A stretch of 64,000 nt of DNA, taken from assembly GCA_023333565.1 (NCBI GenBank), contig JAJKFH010001934.1, forward strand, positions 62,001 to 126,000. Direction: 5' to 3'. Position 1 is the stretch's first letter. The number at the start of each line of letters is the position of its first letter. The position numbers and the translations under genes were made by a program. Under the pieces are notes generated by a model. That model was not told the origin of the DNA. It did not search any database and saw only the letters and a program-made list of their open reading frames with translations. The stretch comes from Puffinus mauretanicus. Its lineage: Eukaryota; Chordata; Aves; Procellariiformes; Procellariidae. This document shows, one piece after another, positions 1-12,080 of this stretch.

Positions 1-2448
1 TGAGCCATCAGAAGGTGGCTTGTTTTTTTTTTTTAAATAAAAAAGGTGGAATTTGGGGCATTTACTTTTTGAACTTGTTACCAGACAGATAAAAAATATC
101 ACATTTCTTTTTAAAAGCAGTGAAAATACGCAGGTTAGGGAAAAGTTTACATTGAGTTCACCCCTGCCAACCCATACTTGCTCAGTACAGCAAGGCTTCA
201 CCCTGTTTCAACTGGGCTACACAGTAAACCCGCTCCTCACCCCAAACAGAACGAGGCTTTTAACCACGTAGAGATCAATGCTTTGGAAGGCAGAATTCCT
301 GGTTTGATCCCCATCGTCACCAACCCGCCCAGGGACAATATTGACAACTGTAGCTTGACCAAAGGTCAGAATTAAGTGGGTCTCTAAAGCTTGGGTCCAG
401 CTCTCATTCAAACTTTATGTTTTCAAGAACAATCCTTAAAGAAAAAAAAAGCACAGAACTGGAGTGCCTGGCCTGCTCCACCCCACTTCCTGGATAAAGC
501 TTGTCCTTGGCTGTGAATGCAAGTGGATTTTCAAAGTCACTCTATCAACATGCTGTCTGTGTTTTCCGTGGGTAGATGTTTGCTTTCGTTTGTTTTTAAC
601 TAAGTTTTGGATTAAACTCTGTATCGGTTTCTATGACAAAAACCCACTCAAGGTCAATAAGGGGCAAATCGGAATGAAAAGTGTCGCAACGCAGCATTTT
701 AAATTCCTGCAGCATTTAGTAGCAACCGACTCTGCAGATGTTTAAAACTGGTGGAAAACATAACTATTCCCCTTCCTCATGTGACCAAGCATACAGACTT
801 TAGTACTTCCCATAAAGTAACATTTTGCACCAGCTTTGTGGCAGGGAAGCACACGCACACACACCCTGCTGGCTTCTCACATCTTTTCCTTTCAACTTTT
901 CCATCTCGCAAGTCTTTGGGAAGGATACGCAAGTGTGAGAGTTACAGAGGGCTCCATCAATTATGACCCTGTCTGCAGCAGGTGTACTTAATAAAAGTTT
1001 TTTAGCATTATTAGTATCATTTCATGTCCACTAACACCTGCAGTACTGAAAGACTTAGACATTCCGTATTTTCTGGTGTCTTATCATCCAGGCCTACTCC
1101 TGGCGTTAACACATCATGCAGTCCCACCAGTGGTCTGATCTACATAGAGGTGCCCAATTCTGCTGTTGCTACTAATGAAAGTAAAACAGTAATGCCAAAT
1201 GTGAAACTTCTGGCAGGAAAAAAAAAAAAAATCCTACCATGGGAAGGTCCTTGAGGTCAAATTACAGCTAACAGGGAGGAGCTGCAATCTCTTCGGTTTC
1301 TCCAAAGGACATATGCTATTTGTATCCCAAAGGAGTAACCCTAACACAAACCTAAATGCTGGTGAGGTACAACCCCAAGGACATTCCCTAACAATTTACT
1401 TCTTCTCTGGAAGAAATACGGTCTAAGGTCACCGGCAGGTCAGTGCGTTTGACGAAACTACCCGACCATATCCCATTACACCCTTCAAAGCTTCCTTTCA
1501 GAGAGCGCCTAGGGATTTAATATTGGGAAAACATTTTCCAAAACATGCTACAGCACCCACACGGTCTCACCCCAAGTAGTTTTATGTTTTGTGTGCCCAT
1601 AGTTAATAGTCAAGGGGCTTACACACATCTTTAAAGCGCAGCCAGCCGTACTGAAGGGTGCACCCACTTGTGGGGCAGGAAGACAGCCAGGAGGGAGAAG
1701 TTGCTTTCGCAGCAACGCTGCACCACCAGAATCTGGCAATCACCAGAACTTGCACCAATAAGGGCAGCCAGCTCACACCCAGACACACAGACTTTGTACA
1801 CAGACACGCACACGTTTGCACAAGCGCTGATATCAAACCCAGACTACAAAGGCAGCAACCAGCCTGGAAAAGGAGGGACCCCCCTGCCCCAGCACAGCAC
1901 CACTGCCTCTCCCTTAGAGGGGACCCTGCAGCACCCCCACTTCTCCCCAGCTCCCCCAAGCCATTCCCCACTAAGTCAGACCTCTGTAACGGCCCCAGGA
2001 CAGCAGACACCAGCGAGGCCTCGGGAGAGCCTAGCAGACCGGCATTTCCTTAACCCAACACAGGGCCCTGTCCCCTCTCCGGGCAGGCCAGCCCTATCCC
2101 TCCGCCCCAGCCCCTCCGGCCAACCCAGCCACGGCCCAGGGCACACACCCTGCACTGAGCCATGGCCCCTGGGAGGGGCTGGGCAAGTGTCAGCCCAGGG
2201 ATGAAGCCATTTCCTTCTCCCCGTCCCCAGGCCGGGGCCAGGCTCGCCCCAACGCCCCCAGCCCGGGGCCACCAGGGCCCACACTAGCCGGGCACTCACT
2301 ATGTGGCAGGAAACAGTGCCCGGCTCATCCCCAGAGCTCACTATTTGGCAAAGGCCTAGCGGCCCACCCCAGCGCCTCCGCCTCTCTCCCCCAAGAAGAT
2401 GCGACCTGGGAGGCCCGAGGAGTCGCCGCTCGCCCCTCTCGTACTCAC
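1..2448 (-). other. Intron-like AT-richer sequence, candidate first intron of WASF2
   Basis: No coding exon is recognisable here on either strand. The first 1.3 kb is much richer in A and T than the rest of the window and contains a poly(T) run near 25-34 and a short poly(A) run near 1219. From about 1.65 kb the sequence becomes GC-rich as it nears the promoter at 2.58 kb. It lies just downstream (minus-strand sense) of a strong splice donor at 2448, so it reads as the start of an intron. The link to WASF2 rests only on remembered human gene order (WASF2 lies beyond the 3' end of AHDC1 on the same strand). Confidence 0.35.
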
Positions 2449-2560
2449 CCTTCTCCACGGCTGTCCCCTCCGGCCCCCTCGGCTCGCTACCACCAGGGCG
2501 GGCCAGCCCGGCCGTCCGCCATTCCACAGCTCCCCCTCCCTGCCCTGACTGAGCCTCGCC
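2449..2560 (-). other. Candidate noncoding first exon (WASF2?) ending in a strong donor
   Basis: Read on the minus strand, the sequence ends GGAGAAGG and is followed at 2448 by GTGAGTAC, a near-consensus splice donor. The exon is GC-rich and lies 30-170 bases downstream of two CCAAT boxes, as expected for a first exon. The transcription start is not marked by a TATA box, so the 5' boundary given is approximate. No convincing coding frame is carried, which fits a 5'UTR exon. Assignment to WASF2 is by synteny only. Confidence 0.4.
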
Positions 2561-2579
2561 CCGCCTCCTCCCGGCCACC

Positions 2580-2720
2580 GGTCCGCTGCGCCATTGGCTC
2601 GCCGGCCAACGATACTGCCGTGTTATTGGCTTCTCCTGGATGTCTATCAAAGCCGCCCTACGCCACTTGCGTACGAAACTAGAGCAACAGAAAAACCCCA
2701 CCCAAGCCGGCCGCGCAAAG
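2580..2720 (-). promoter_or_regulatory. CpG-island promoter with paired CCAAT boxes
   Basis: ATTGG occurs on the plus strand at 2593-2597 and 2625-2629, which is two CCAAT boxes on the minus strand spaced 32 bp apart (about three helical turns), a typical NF-Y arrangement. Dense CpGs surround them. No TATA box is seen. The arrangement points to transcription leftward into the candidate exon ending at 2449. Confidence 0.5.
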
Positions 2721-3235
2721 AGAGTAAATAGGGAGGAACGTACCATCGGGGGGACTAGGCGGGGGGGATCCCGACGCGGCTTTGGACAGATTCCCGGGGT
2801 AGAGAGAAAAACCGCGACACCACGCACAGCCACGACATTTCCAAAATATGCGTCTGGGTCTGTCAGTGCCTGAGCGCGATATTCTTCCAGGTGGCTTTGG
2901 AGGAAAGGGGTCTCCGTCTCTTCCGCTTCCCCCCCCCTCGGAAGAGCTCCCCTTTGGTGTTGCCTTTCGCCTCTATGGTCTCACGCCCTGCGAGGAAAGT
3001 TCCACCTGGGGGAGCGGGGGTGTCACTCCAGGGCGGGGGGGGGGGGCAGAGCTGGGGCGGGGGGGGGTCAGGGCTTTGGGGTTAGGGCTGGGACTGGGGA
3101 CCAGGACTGGGGGGTGAAGGGGTGGGGAGAGGTGTGGGGGGGCAGGGGCTTGCAGGTGACAGGGACGGTGCTGGGCTGGCGAGCGGGACCGGAGCCTGGC
3201 AGTTGCCTGTCGGGCTGCTGCAAGCCCAGAGGGAC
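2721..3235. other. GC-rich promoter flank with G-runs
   Basis: CpG-dense up to about 2.9 kb. A G-rich stretch with several runs of five or more G follows at about 3005-3145 on the plus strand and has clear G-quadruplex potential. No gene is supported; frames open here have no protein-like composition. Confidence 0.4.
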
Positions 3236-3560
3236 CCCGACCGCCTCCAGCCCCGAACCAGGGTGGGGGGTCCCCAGCCCCCCCATCCGCCTCCAGCCCC
3301 GAGCCAGGGCGGGGGGTCCCCAGCCCCCCCATCCGCCTCCAGCCCCCGAACCAGGGCGGGGGGTCCCCAGCCCTCCTGTCCGCCTCCAGCCCCCGAACCA
3401 GGGTGGGGGGTCCCCAGCCCTCCCATCCGCCTCCAGCCCCTGAACCAGGGCGGGGGGTCCCCAGCCCTCCTGTCCGCCTCCAGCCCCTGAACCAGGGCGG
3501 GGGGTCCCCAGCCCCCCAATCCGCCTCCAGCCCCTGAACCAGGCCAGGGGGTCCCCAGCA
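3236..3560. repeat. 46-bp minisatellite, about seven copies
   Basis: The motif CCGCCTCCAGCCCC recurs at 3241, 3287, 3333 and 3380, giving a 46-47 bp period. Units share a G-run followed by TCCCCAGCCC and differ by a few substitutions. Because the period is not a multiple of three, all frames of the minus strand stay open and give artefactual Trp/Gly/Pro-rich ORFs. Confidence 0.9.
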
Positions 3561-5600
3561 CGGGGGTACCTGGAGCTGGGGGGCATGGGGACGGCCAGCC
3601 GCCCTGCTCGCTAGCCGCACAGGGGCGATGGCCACTGGAAGCCGCCGCGTGACGCTGATTTTGGCTCCCGCCTGGGTTTCTCCCCACGATGGCCTGATGA
3701 GGCGGGGAGCGGAGTCAAGGCATAAACGAGCCTGGTTTAACGAGCGGGGCTGGCAGCATGTGTATGGGGGGGACACACAGGACGGGTCCTGCTGGGTGGA
3801 CACCGCTGTACATCTGTGTCCCACGAGGACATCGTGCGTGGTTGCGGCAGGTGGGGGTCACGCCGGGATGGGCAGCGTGGCCGAGCACGCCGGGGCTCGG
3901 AAAAGCCCCGCTCCCTGCCCAGCCTCGAGCCCGGGTGACCTGGGCAGCATCCCACGGCTCAGCCCGGTCCTCGGCAGAGGATGCCCCCCTCAGAAATTAT
4001 AGGAGCAAAGATTTGATCAAAAATTACCATTGCTGCCTGCACACCTGGATATTAAATCTTGCCTGATTATCAACATTAAGCGCCGGGTTCGGTTATGCCT
4101 ACAGAAGGGGGAAGAGGGAGCGGGCGTGAGCAGGATGAAGGGCACCGGGCGCAGCCATCTATCTCTTCGGTGCTCAGAGTGCTCGTGCTTTAAACTGAAC
4201 CGCAGGGAATAAATCACCAGCACTCCCGACGGGAAGCAAACAAATCCATGTCAGCGCTGCTGGGAGCCGCGGCGGCAGCCAGGGAGGGCACCCCGGCCAC
4301 GGGCATTGCCGACGGGCAGAGCCAGCAGCCCCGGCTGGAGCAGCCTGGGGGTTGCTCTGGTCTGTGCTGTGCCTGCCCATTTTGCCCGTAACTCCTGCCC
4401 GCCCTGCCCCGTGGCACAGGCTTTGCCCGCTCCTGGGGTCTCTCTGCCACCGCCGCCATCTCCTTGGGCACCTCCTTGGGCGAGATGGACACAAGCATAT
4501 ATTGCAAACGGCCATTTCTTGCCCGTTTTCCATCGCTTCCCTGCCATGCACTGCCGCCTTGGGTGCGATGCTCAGCACCTCCCGGTGCCCCCAGCACCCA
4601 CCAGCCCCCTGCACCCCTCCTGCGGGTGCAAGGCAAAGGCCGAGGTGCTGCTGGAGGCCGCTAGGCTCCAGGTTTTCCAGGCTGCCAGCGAGCCATTCCC
4701 TTGAAGAAGATCTGCTTCTATCTCAAGGTGTCACAGCCTCAAGGGAACCACCTAATCTGTATCTGCACTGCAACCTTTATCTCTCCCCGGCTGTGTGAGA
4801 GGCTCTGTTTATAGCTGCTGAATAATACCTGCTAAATTGCAGGAGCCAACCCCCCGCCCCGGTACCCCCTGACACTTGTTTCTCTGCAAGAGGGATGCGC
4901 TCGCCTGCCAGGTGCTTTCCTGCGTTTTGCTGGAGCTAAATGATACTCCGGGGGATGGGGAAGGGCAGCTGGGCTGCTCCTGCCTCCCGGGTGAGCTCCA
5001 GCCACGTCCAAGCCCCTGATAACCCCAGACAGACCCCAGCAGAAATTGCTGTCGTCTCCGGCTTCATTCCAACCCCGCTTCCCTCAGTCTGGGCTTTGCT
5101 TCTGCCAAAAACGAGGTGGGATCCAGCAGGTCCAGCCTCATCCTTCCTCCGCGTGACCCAGGGATGGAGGAGCGGACATCATCCACGTGAGGGAGGAGAT
5201 GGCAGCTTATTGCAGCCCATGCGCCGCCCCAGCTTCGCACAAGGCCACGGCCACGTCCTCGCCTGGGGACGGTGGCCATGTGGCTCTCTGGAGTCACCCA
5301 CCCTCTGCCAGGGAGCTTTGGGTGCCCCTTCCCCAGCCGACTGCCCCTGTTCTGGCCCTGCCATCCCGTTCCCCCGGCGTCTCATAAAACAGTCGGGGAG
5401 CCCCCGCAGCATGCGGCAGCGTGGCACGAGGGCAGAGCGGCTCCGGCTGCATCCCTGCTCCCTGCGGGAAAGGAGATGGGGCTGTCGGCACTGGAGCTGT
5501 GAGGATGCTCCAGAAATGTGCACCCAACGGTGTGCTCTGGGCTTCTCCTGCATCCCTGATTCCCATGGACCATGACGCCCTGGCATCAATCTCGGCCGCA
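3561..5600. other. Intergenic DNA with two AT-rich islands
   Basis: No gene is supported. Two islands stand out from the GC-rich background: about 3990-4260 (AT-rich with TTTGATCAAAAATTACC and several ATTA/TAAT homeodomain cores) and about 4690-4990. Such islands in GC-rich avian DNA are often conserved regulatory elements, but conservation cannot be judged from one sequence. Confidence 0.3.
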
Positions 5601-5604
5601 GTTG

Positions 5605-6495
5605 TGAGCTGGGGTGCCTGGGTGCATGGGGCAGGTGGGATGCACAGGGTGCATGGCGTGCCCAGGGTGCATGGGATGCATGGTGCATACTGGGTGCAAT
5701 GGGGCATGTGGAATGAACGGGGTGCACAGGGTGCCCGGGGTGCACAGGACACATGGGGTACCTAGGGTGTGTGGGATGCGTGGGGCATGTGGGATGCTCA
5801 GGGTGCACAGGGTACCCGGGGTGCATGGGGCATGTGGGATGCAATGGGGCATGTGGGATGGACAGGGTGCACAGGGTGCCCAAGGTGCACAGGACACATG
5901 GGGTGCCCGGGGTGCATGGGGCATGTGGGATGCAATGGGACATGTGGGATTGATGGGGTGCACAGGGTGCCCAAGGTGCACAGGACATACGGGGTACCTG
6001 GGGTGCATGGGGCACATGGGATGCCATGGGGCACGCGGGATGGACGGGCTGCACAGGGTGCACAGGGTGCACAGGGCACATGGGGTGCCCGGGGTGCATG
6101 GGGCACGTGGGATGCAATGGGGCACGCGGGATGGATGGGCTGCACAGGGTGCCCGGGGCGCACAGGGCACATGGGGTGCCCGGGGTGCATAAAATGCGTG
6201 GGGTGCCTGGGGCATGCGGGATGCAATGGGGCAAACAGGATGGACGGGGTGCGCAGGGTGCCCCGGGTACACAGGACATACAGGGTACCTGGGGTGCCCG
6301 GGGCACGTGGGATGCAATGGGGCACGTGGGATGGACGGGGTGCGCAGGGTGCCCGGGGTACACAGGACATACAGGGTACCTGGGGTGCCCGGGGCATGTG
6401 GGATGCAATGGGGCACGCGGGATGGACGAGGTGCGCAGGGTGCCTGGGATGCACAGTGCACATGAGGTGCCCGGGGTGCGTGGGGTGCCCGGGGC
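5605..6495. repeat. 91-bp minisatellite built from GGGTGCAC-like subrepeats
   Basis: GGGATGCAATGGG-type landmarks recur at 5836, 5927 and 6018, giving an exact 91-bp period. The array spans roughly 0.9 kb (nine to ten units). Each unit is itself built from 10-13 bp GGGGTGC(A/C)-type blocks. A 91-bp period shifts frame each unit, so the long His/Cys/Pro-rich frame on the minus strand and the Gly/Met/His-rich frames on the plus strand are not genes. Confidence 0.93.
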
Positions 6496-6539
6496 ACCCG
6501 CTGCCCGCCGGGTCCCCGAGCCAGCGTGGCGGCGGGCAG

Positions 6540-6680
6540 TTGCTGCGCCGCTGACATTTACTAATCAGCTCTAACCTCAGCTGCACACCCGCTCCGTCTC
6601 GCTTGCTGTCTTGTCTCCATGGAGACTCCGCAACCTTTGCTCACTCGTTAATGGTATCTCAGCAAACGAAACTCCAACGC
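6540..6680. promoter_or_regulatory. AT-rich island with a palindromic RFX X-box
   Basis: Directly beside the 91-bp array lies a low-CpG segment containing GTCTCCATGGAGAC at 6613-6626, a perfect 14-bp palindrome matching the RFX X-box pattern, plus TAAT cores at 6561 and 6649. A regulatory role is inferred from motif content only. Confidence 0.35.
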
Positions 6681-8032
6681 CACCCAGCCTTCCCCTCCCG
6701 GCCCCGGGAGAAATCCTCGCCTCTCACCTCCATCCCCGTCCCCTCCTGCCGATGGGGATAAAAGGGACGAGTCCTTGTTAACGAAGGACCCAGCCACGCT
6801 GGGCCGAGCCAGGGGCAAGTTCTGACGGTGGCGCGGGGAGGAGGGAGAGCCGCCATCCTCCTCGCCGCCAAAAAAACAAGGCCGGGGGATTTTATGGCTG
6901 CGGCAGCAAGGACGGGCTCCGGCCATGCGGGATGCCGGCCAGCAGCCCCTTCCCGGCTGATTTATTGAGCCGCGAGGCTCGGCACAAGCCATTATGCCCG
7001 GGGTTGCGTGTGCCCCCATCCCAAACCCACCCCTGCCCGGCAGCCAGCACCCACCGAAGCCACCGGCACCCAAAAATCATCCGAAGGCAGCGGCGGCTGC
7101 CGGGAGCATGCTCCGTCCCCGGTGTCCTGCTCTCGCCGATTCTGTTTTCAAATTAACATGGGAAAGATGCCCATTACCTGCTTCCAGATAATGACTATGA
7201 TTAGGCAGAGCTCTGCTGCCAGCCGAGATCTGAAGGATTTCTGTGCACTCCAGCAGCGCTTGCCGGTGCAAAAACAAGAGCAATAAAGTGTAAATAAAAG
7301 ACTAAAGAAAACAGCGTGGTCCATCAGCGGAAGGAGTGCGTGGAAGCAGCTCTAATGACGGGCTTTCTGTGATGGTGCTGGTGGCTTCAGCCTCGCTACA
7401 GGCAAGGCAAAATTGGAGAGGGGCTGCCCCGTGCCTGCACCCCAGGTTTGAACCCGGCTTGGCCTCTGCTTGCTGGAAACCGGGGGGTTTTGAAGGAAAA
7501 ATTCAAGAAGTGCACTTGTCAGCTGCAGGGTAATGAGTGAGGCTGTCCTCGGGGGACGCCCGGCCCAGCAGACAGAGCCGGGGGCTTAAGGAGGGGGAAA
7601 AAAATATAGCCTGATCTCCTGAGATGGCTGCGCCGGCTCCCGGAGCACCCAGTGTGGTCCCACACCTTCCCTGCCCCGTGGTGTGATGACCCTGCCCTGG
7701 CATCTGTGGGGGCCCTCTGTGCTGGGCGTCCCGGGGCATCTCCATCGCCAGCCCCCCCTGAGCCCACCGGGCAGGCAGGGGATGCTCGTGGGGAGCGGCA
7801 CAGGACCCGCGGTGCCCACGGGTACCAGCCAGCTGCCCTGACGGGCACACAAGGGGATAGGATGGGGCACAGAACCCCGCTGCAAGGGGGGAACCCCAAA
7901 ACTTTGCTGTTCATGGGTACCTGGACCCTCCTCATCCTCCTGCTCCCCTGCCAGCCCTTACCGGGGACAGGCACGGGGCTGGCAGAGCACCCCGGGCTCA
8001 GCCCAGCCTCCATCCCCTGCACCCCCGAGGGT
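6681..8032. other. Intergenic DNA with an AT-rich island at 7140-7330
   Basis: No gene is supported. The island at about 7140-7330 has ATTA/TAAT cores and AGATAATGACTATGATTAGG-type sequence, and ends in a plus-strand AATAAAGTGTAAATAAAAG stretch (from 7282) that resembles a poly(A) signal region. No upstream coding sequence goes with it, so a conserved noncoding element is at least as likely as a transcript end. Confidence 0.3.
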
Positions 8033-8130
8033 GCCCCACGGCACGTTGCCCCATGGCATGTCACCCCATGACACATCGCCCCGTGGCATGTCACCCCATG
8101 ACAAATCGCCCCATGGCATGTCACCCCACC
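8033..8130. repeat. 30-bp tandem repeat, about three copies
   Basis: GCCCCATGGCATGTCACCCC-type units recur at 8048, 8078 and 8108 with an exact 30-bp spacing. The Met/Ser/His-rich frame across it is a repeat artefact. Confidence 0.85.
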
Positions 8131-10099
8131 GAGCCACCCATCTCCCCCAGCGGCCCCCCCTGAGCCGGAGCCAGGCAGGGCTGAACTGGCAGCAGCATCA
8201 CTCACCGCCCGCCACGCAGCGGCTGCAGGAGGAGGGTGAAGGCAGCAGACAAGGGGGAGGAAGGGCGGCCGACATGTCCCAGTGCCGCGGCGGGGAAAGA
8301 TTTGCCCAGCAGGAGCCCCGGGGCTGCCCGGGCACCGGTCTTGGCTCCCCCCGGGAGCTCCATTTCTCACCCTGCGGCTCAGGGCTGCGGGCCGGTTACC
8401 TGGGGGGGTACAAGAGGGGGGGACCACAGCCAAGTTTGTCCCCATCCTCTGGAGATATTGGGGTGTCGCTGGGGGCATTCGCCCTCATCCTGATGCCAGG
8501 GGAGGCACAAACCTGCTGCCAAGCTGAGCTTCTGCTCCCCCCGAACCTGCCAAGATCCCCCCGCCGTGGCCAGGGGAGATGGAAAACCACGGCCACGGCC
8601 ATGACTCGCCCTCGCCGGCAGCCTTCGAGGCGGCTCTCGCCATCCCCGGGGCAGAGCATCGCTCCCAGCTTGTCCTGCACTGAACCACGGGGCCGATCCC
8701 GCCAGGGCCGGGGTGGCACCGTGCCCGGCCGAGGGTGACGGTCCCCACGGTCCCGGGGGGAGGCTGGAAGAGGAGCCGCCATTTCCTCTGCCAACCGCTT
8801 CGGGCAGTAACCGTCGCCTCCAAAATCTGGTCCCACATGTGGCTCGCAAGAGAGGTGGCTTCTCAGGGACCCCATGGCCTCATGTCACCCCACTGGGGTC
8901 CTGCTGCCGGTGGGATGGGTGCAGGGCAGCCCCCTGGACCCCCATCCTGGGCAGGGGCAGCCGCAGCCCCGGTGCCCGCAGGAGCCATCCCAGCCCGGCC
9001 GGGCGGAGGCAGGGAGCTAATCTCTGCTCCGATTAGGCAGAGTTCCCAGCAATGGAGGTTTCTTCTTTTTTCTCCCCCCTCCGTGATAACAAATAATAAT
9101 ATAATCCCCTTAATCCCTCCCCGAGGAGCCGGCGTGCACACCCGGCCGGGAAGCACCGTGCTTCTGCCGCCGCTGATAACTCGCACCGCTGGGGCCCCCG
9201 GAAAAACAAACATTTCGGTTCATGTTTTGCCCCCCAAAACCCCACGTGCTGCCCCTTGGCTCCCTCCCCCCCACCCCCCAGCACCCCCAGACCCCTCCCC
9301 AGCCCCACTGCCAGCCTGGGGGGGGAACCGGCATCGCTCCCAGCTCCTTCCCGCAGGGCACGGCTGGGCACGACCCCATAGAGCCCCCAGCCCCAGCCAG
9401 GGGGGGCCCAGCTGCCCCCTCCCCAGGGTGGGGGGGTCCCATCCAGGACCCCCACGGGGACTCTGCTCCCCCATCCCGCTCCCTTTGCAGCAGGGACATG
9501 GCGAAGGGACAGGGTACCCTCCCCTCGCACCCTTCTGGTCCCCAAGGGGTTAGGGGGGGATCCCCTGGGTGCCCCCACCCCAGGAGGGGTCCGGGACCCC
9601 TCCAACACACCCCAGCTGTGCCTCAGCGCTTTGCTTTAGGAGCATCAGTGCGGAGAGCATCGCCTCTCGCCCCAGCCGGGGCCCCCGCCGGCGGCTGCGC
9701 AGGACCCGGGAGCGCTGGCACGGCTCCTGCACCCCCCCACCCCATCACTGGGTGCCAGGAAGGAACCCAGGCGTCCGACTGCCAAATCCCCCTCCCTTCA
9801 TGGGGAGCTCAGCCTGCCCCTTCCCCACGGGGTGGGCACGCAGCCGGCTCCCCCCCCCCGCCCCATCAGCCAGCAAATATTAATAACAACCCCTGCAATA
9901 GCCTTTGCTTTTATTCCCTCGCTTTCCTGGCCCCCGCTCTGCTGATCTCAGCTCCTCCGGCTCCAAAACGCCTTTTAAAATTACTGGAGAGTGGAGACCT
10001 CTGCAAACGCTCTGCCCCCGGCCGCCCCTGCCTCCCCCTCCGCACCGGCACCCACGCCGGGGATGGCAGCACCCATGTGCCGTGCAGGGAGCGGGGTGC
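8131..10099. other. GC-rich intergenic DNA, no gene seen
   Basis: High GC with many short C-runs (for example 9250-9310 and 9842-9870) and a lower-GC pocket at about 9050-9110 containing AATAATAATAT. Isolated donor-like sequences exist (for example minus-strand GTGAGTGA at about 8205) but no matching exon structure was found. Confidence 0.3.
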
Positions 10100-10950
10100 C
10101 ATCCGCCCCGGTTATTTAAAAGGCGCCAGGCTAGGCTTGATTAAAACCAAGTAAAAGCCAGAGCCAGGGCAGAGAGGGGGATTAGATCGCTCGGGGGAAT
10201 GTTAATGGACTCCAGAGCTTTCTGCCGGGCCGGCGGCTGGGCCGAATCCAGCCCGGGGTGGCTGGGGACGGGCAGACGCAGCCCTGCGGCGGGTGCAACG
10301 AGTGCGCCAGGGCTCAGCTGGACCCCGGCGCAGGGAGCGCATGGGGAGCCCGAGCTGCTGCTGGCGGAGCGGAAGGAGGATGGGGGGGCGGGGGGGAGAC
10401 ACGGGGGGGTGGAAATATCTTCCAAGGGCCTGGCCCTTCCTCTGGGAAAAGCAGGGGTGGTCTGGTCCTCCAGCTGGGCTCCGCGCCGCCCCCGCTGCCG
10501 GTGCAGGAGGTCGCTCCCGCGGCGGGGACGCGGCACGGCACGGGCTGCCTGCGGCGGGCTGGTCCTGGGGAGCATCGCCATCGCCCCGCGCCCCCTCCCT
10601 GGCTGTCCCGGGGGGTCAGCAACCATCGGGGACATGGGGGGGGCTTCAAAAGGGGCTGTTTGCCGGGGTGCTCCTGGCGGGAAGGGCCGGTGCAGCAGCA
10701 GGGGTGCCGGCATTGGGGCAGGGGGTGCTGGCATTGGGGCAGGGGGTGCAGGCGGCCCCCCGGCACGAGATGCTCCCCACCCCGGCTGCCAGATGCACTG
10801 GATTGCAGGTCTGACGTGGGAAATCGCCTCCCTTCCTCGTTAGCTTGTGATTAGCATGTCAAGTGGTTGAAGTTGGTGGGTATAAAGGATGCGAGCTAAG
10901 AATAATGGCTTCAATTTTCTTCACGGCACAGCCATTAATTTGGAGGAGAA
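10100..10950. other. Two AT-rich islands flanking a small 24-bp repeat
   Basis: AT-rich islands lie at about 10105-10225 (TTATTTAAAAGGC, GATTAAAACC, GGGATTAG) and 10795-10950 (GTGATTAGCATG, AATAATGGCTTC, CCATTAATTTGG). Between them, at about 10695-10755, a 24-bp unit ending in GGCATTGGGGCAGGGGGTGC is repeated two to three times. The islands have homeodomain-type cores and look like candidate enhancers; no transcript is supported. Confidence 0.3.
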
Positions 10951-12080
10951 GGGGGTGTCCAAACCTCCCGGCTCCGCTGGCCCCAGCCCTGCGGGGCGAA
11001 GGCAGGGTCCCACCGCTGCACCCCAGGGCCAGACCCCAGGGCTGGGGAGTGGGGTGACGTAGCCCTCGCCCTGCTCTGGGTGCTGGTGGGCAGCGTCTGA
11101 GCCGGGTGTCGGTACTGGGGTGAGCTCAGCACGGGCATGGGCATCCTGGGTGCTTCCCTGTGCCGGGGTGATGGTGCAGCCGGGACTGGGTGTGCAACAC
11201 GTGTGTATCCGTGTGCACTATCCCCTGCCCTGGCACATCGCCCCTCACCTCCCCGGGACCAGGGCATTTCCCCAGCCTTGCCCCCCCCAGCTCCGTCCCC
11301 ACGCGATGGGCAGGAGGGGAGGGCAGGGGACGAGGGCAAATTCCTGCTTTGTTTCCAAGGGGATGGAAAAAGTCGAAATGGCGGCAAAGCTGCCTTCCCC
11401 CTGGCACATGCCGGATCCCGGCAGCAGCGCAACGAGCCGCCTTCCAGCCCCGCTCCCCGTGGCACATGCGGGCAAAGCTCCGGCTCACCGCGGTGCAGGC
11501 CTGGACCCCTCTGCCGGTGCCCGGGACACGGGGCATCCCTTGTCCCACCATCCTGCAGCATCCCAGGCTCCGAGCACCATCACCTGCACCGGCATCGTTA
11601 GCACGACGAGAGGCCAGAAACCTCCTCCCAGCAGAGCTGCTTAATTAAAATAATCATTTACATCCCGAGGAGGCGGCAGGCGCCCGGGGACCACTTTCAT
11701 CCCACATCACCCTGGGCACTGCGTGGCACCGTGGCCACGGCAGGCTCGCCCCGGGTACACCCACAAGCAGCTCCCAGAAACCTTCAATAAACCCACAAAT
11801 AAAGTAGTAGCAAATTCCATTCCATTTCCATTTCCCCACCAAATTTTAAAGTCTTTTCTCCTTTCCCCGCCACCCCCAAGCAGCCTCTGCTGGCAAAACC
11901 CAGGCGAGAGCCGGGCATGGCGGCGGCAGCGGCGCTGGGCTGTGCTGATAAACCCCCAGCAATCAGCCCAATCACGAGGCTTTTCAGCCACAGAACCGGC
12001 GCACGCTGCTTGATAGATTTAATTGAGTCTTAAAAAAAAAAAAAAAAAAAAAAATTAAAAAAAAAAAAATCAAATCAAGC
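10951..12080. other. Intergenic DNA ending in a poly(A) tract
   Basis: Mostly GC-rich, with an AT-rich island from about 11640 to 12080. A run of about 24 A begins near 12031 and continues after TT as a second A-run to 12069. There is no element body, target-site duplication or coding remnant next to it that would identify a retroposon. Confidence 0.4.

Noticed and set aside
5179..6408. 409-codon minus-strand ORF, Pro/His/Cys-rich
   Set aside because: It lies in the 91-bp minisatellite; similar frames are open on the other strand and in other phases, so it is a repeat artefact.
7282..7310. AATAAA-like signals as the 3' end of a plus-strand gene
   Set aside because: No coding sequence or exon structure precedes them on the plus strand; an AT-rich regulatory island explains them equally well.
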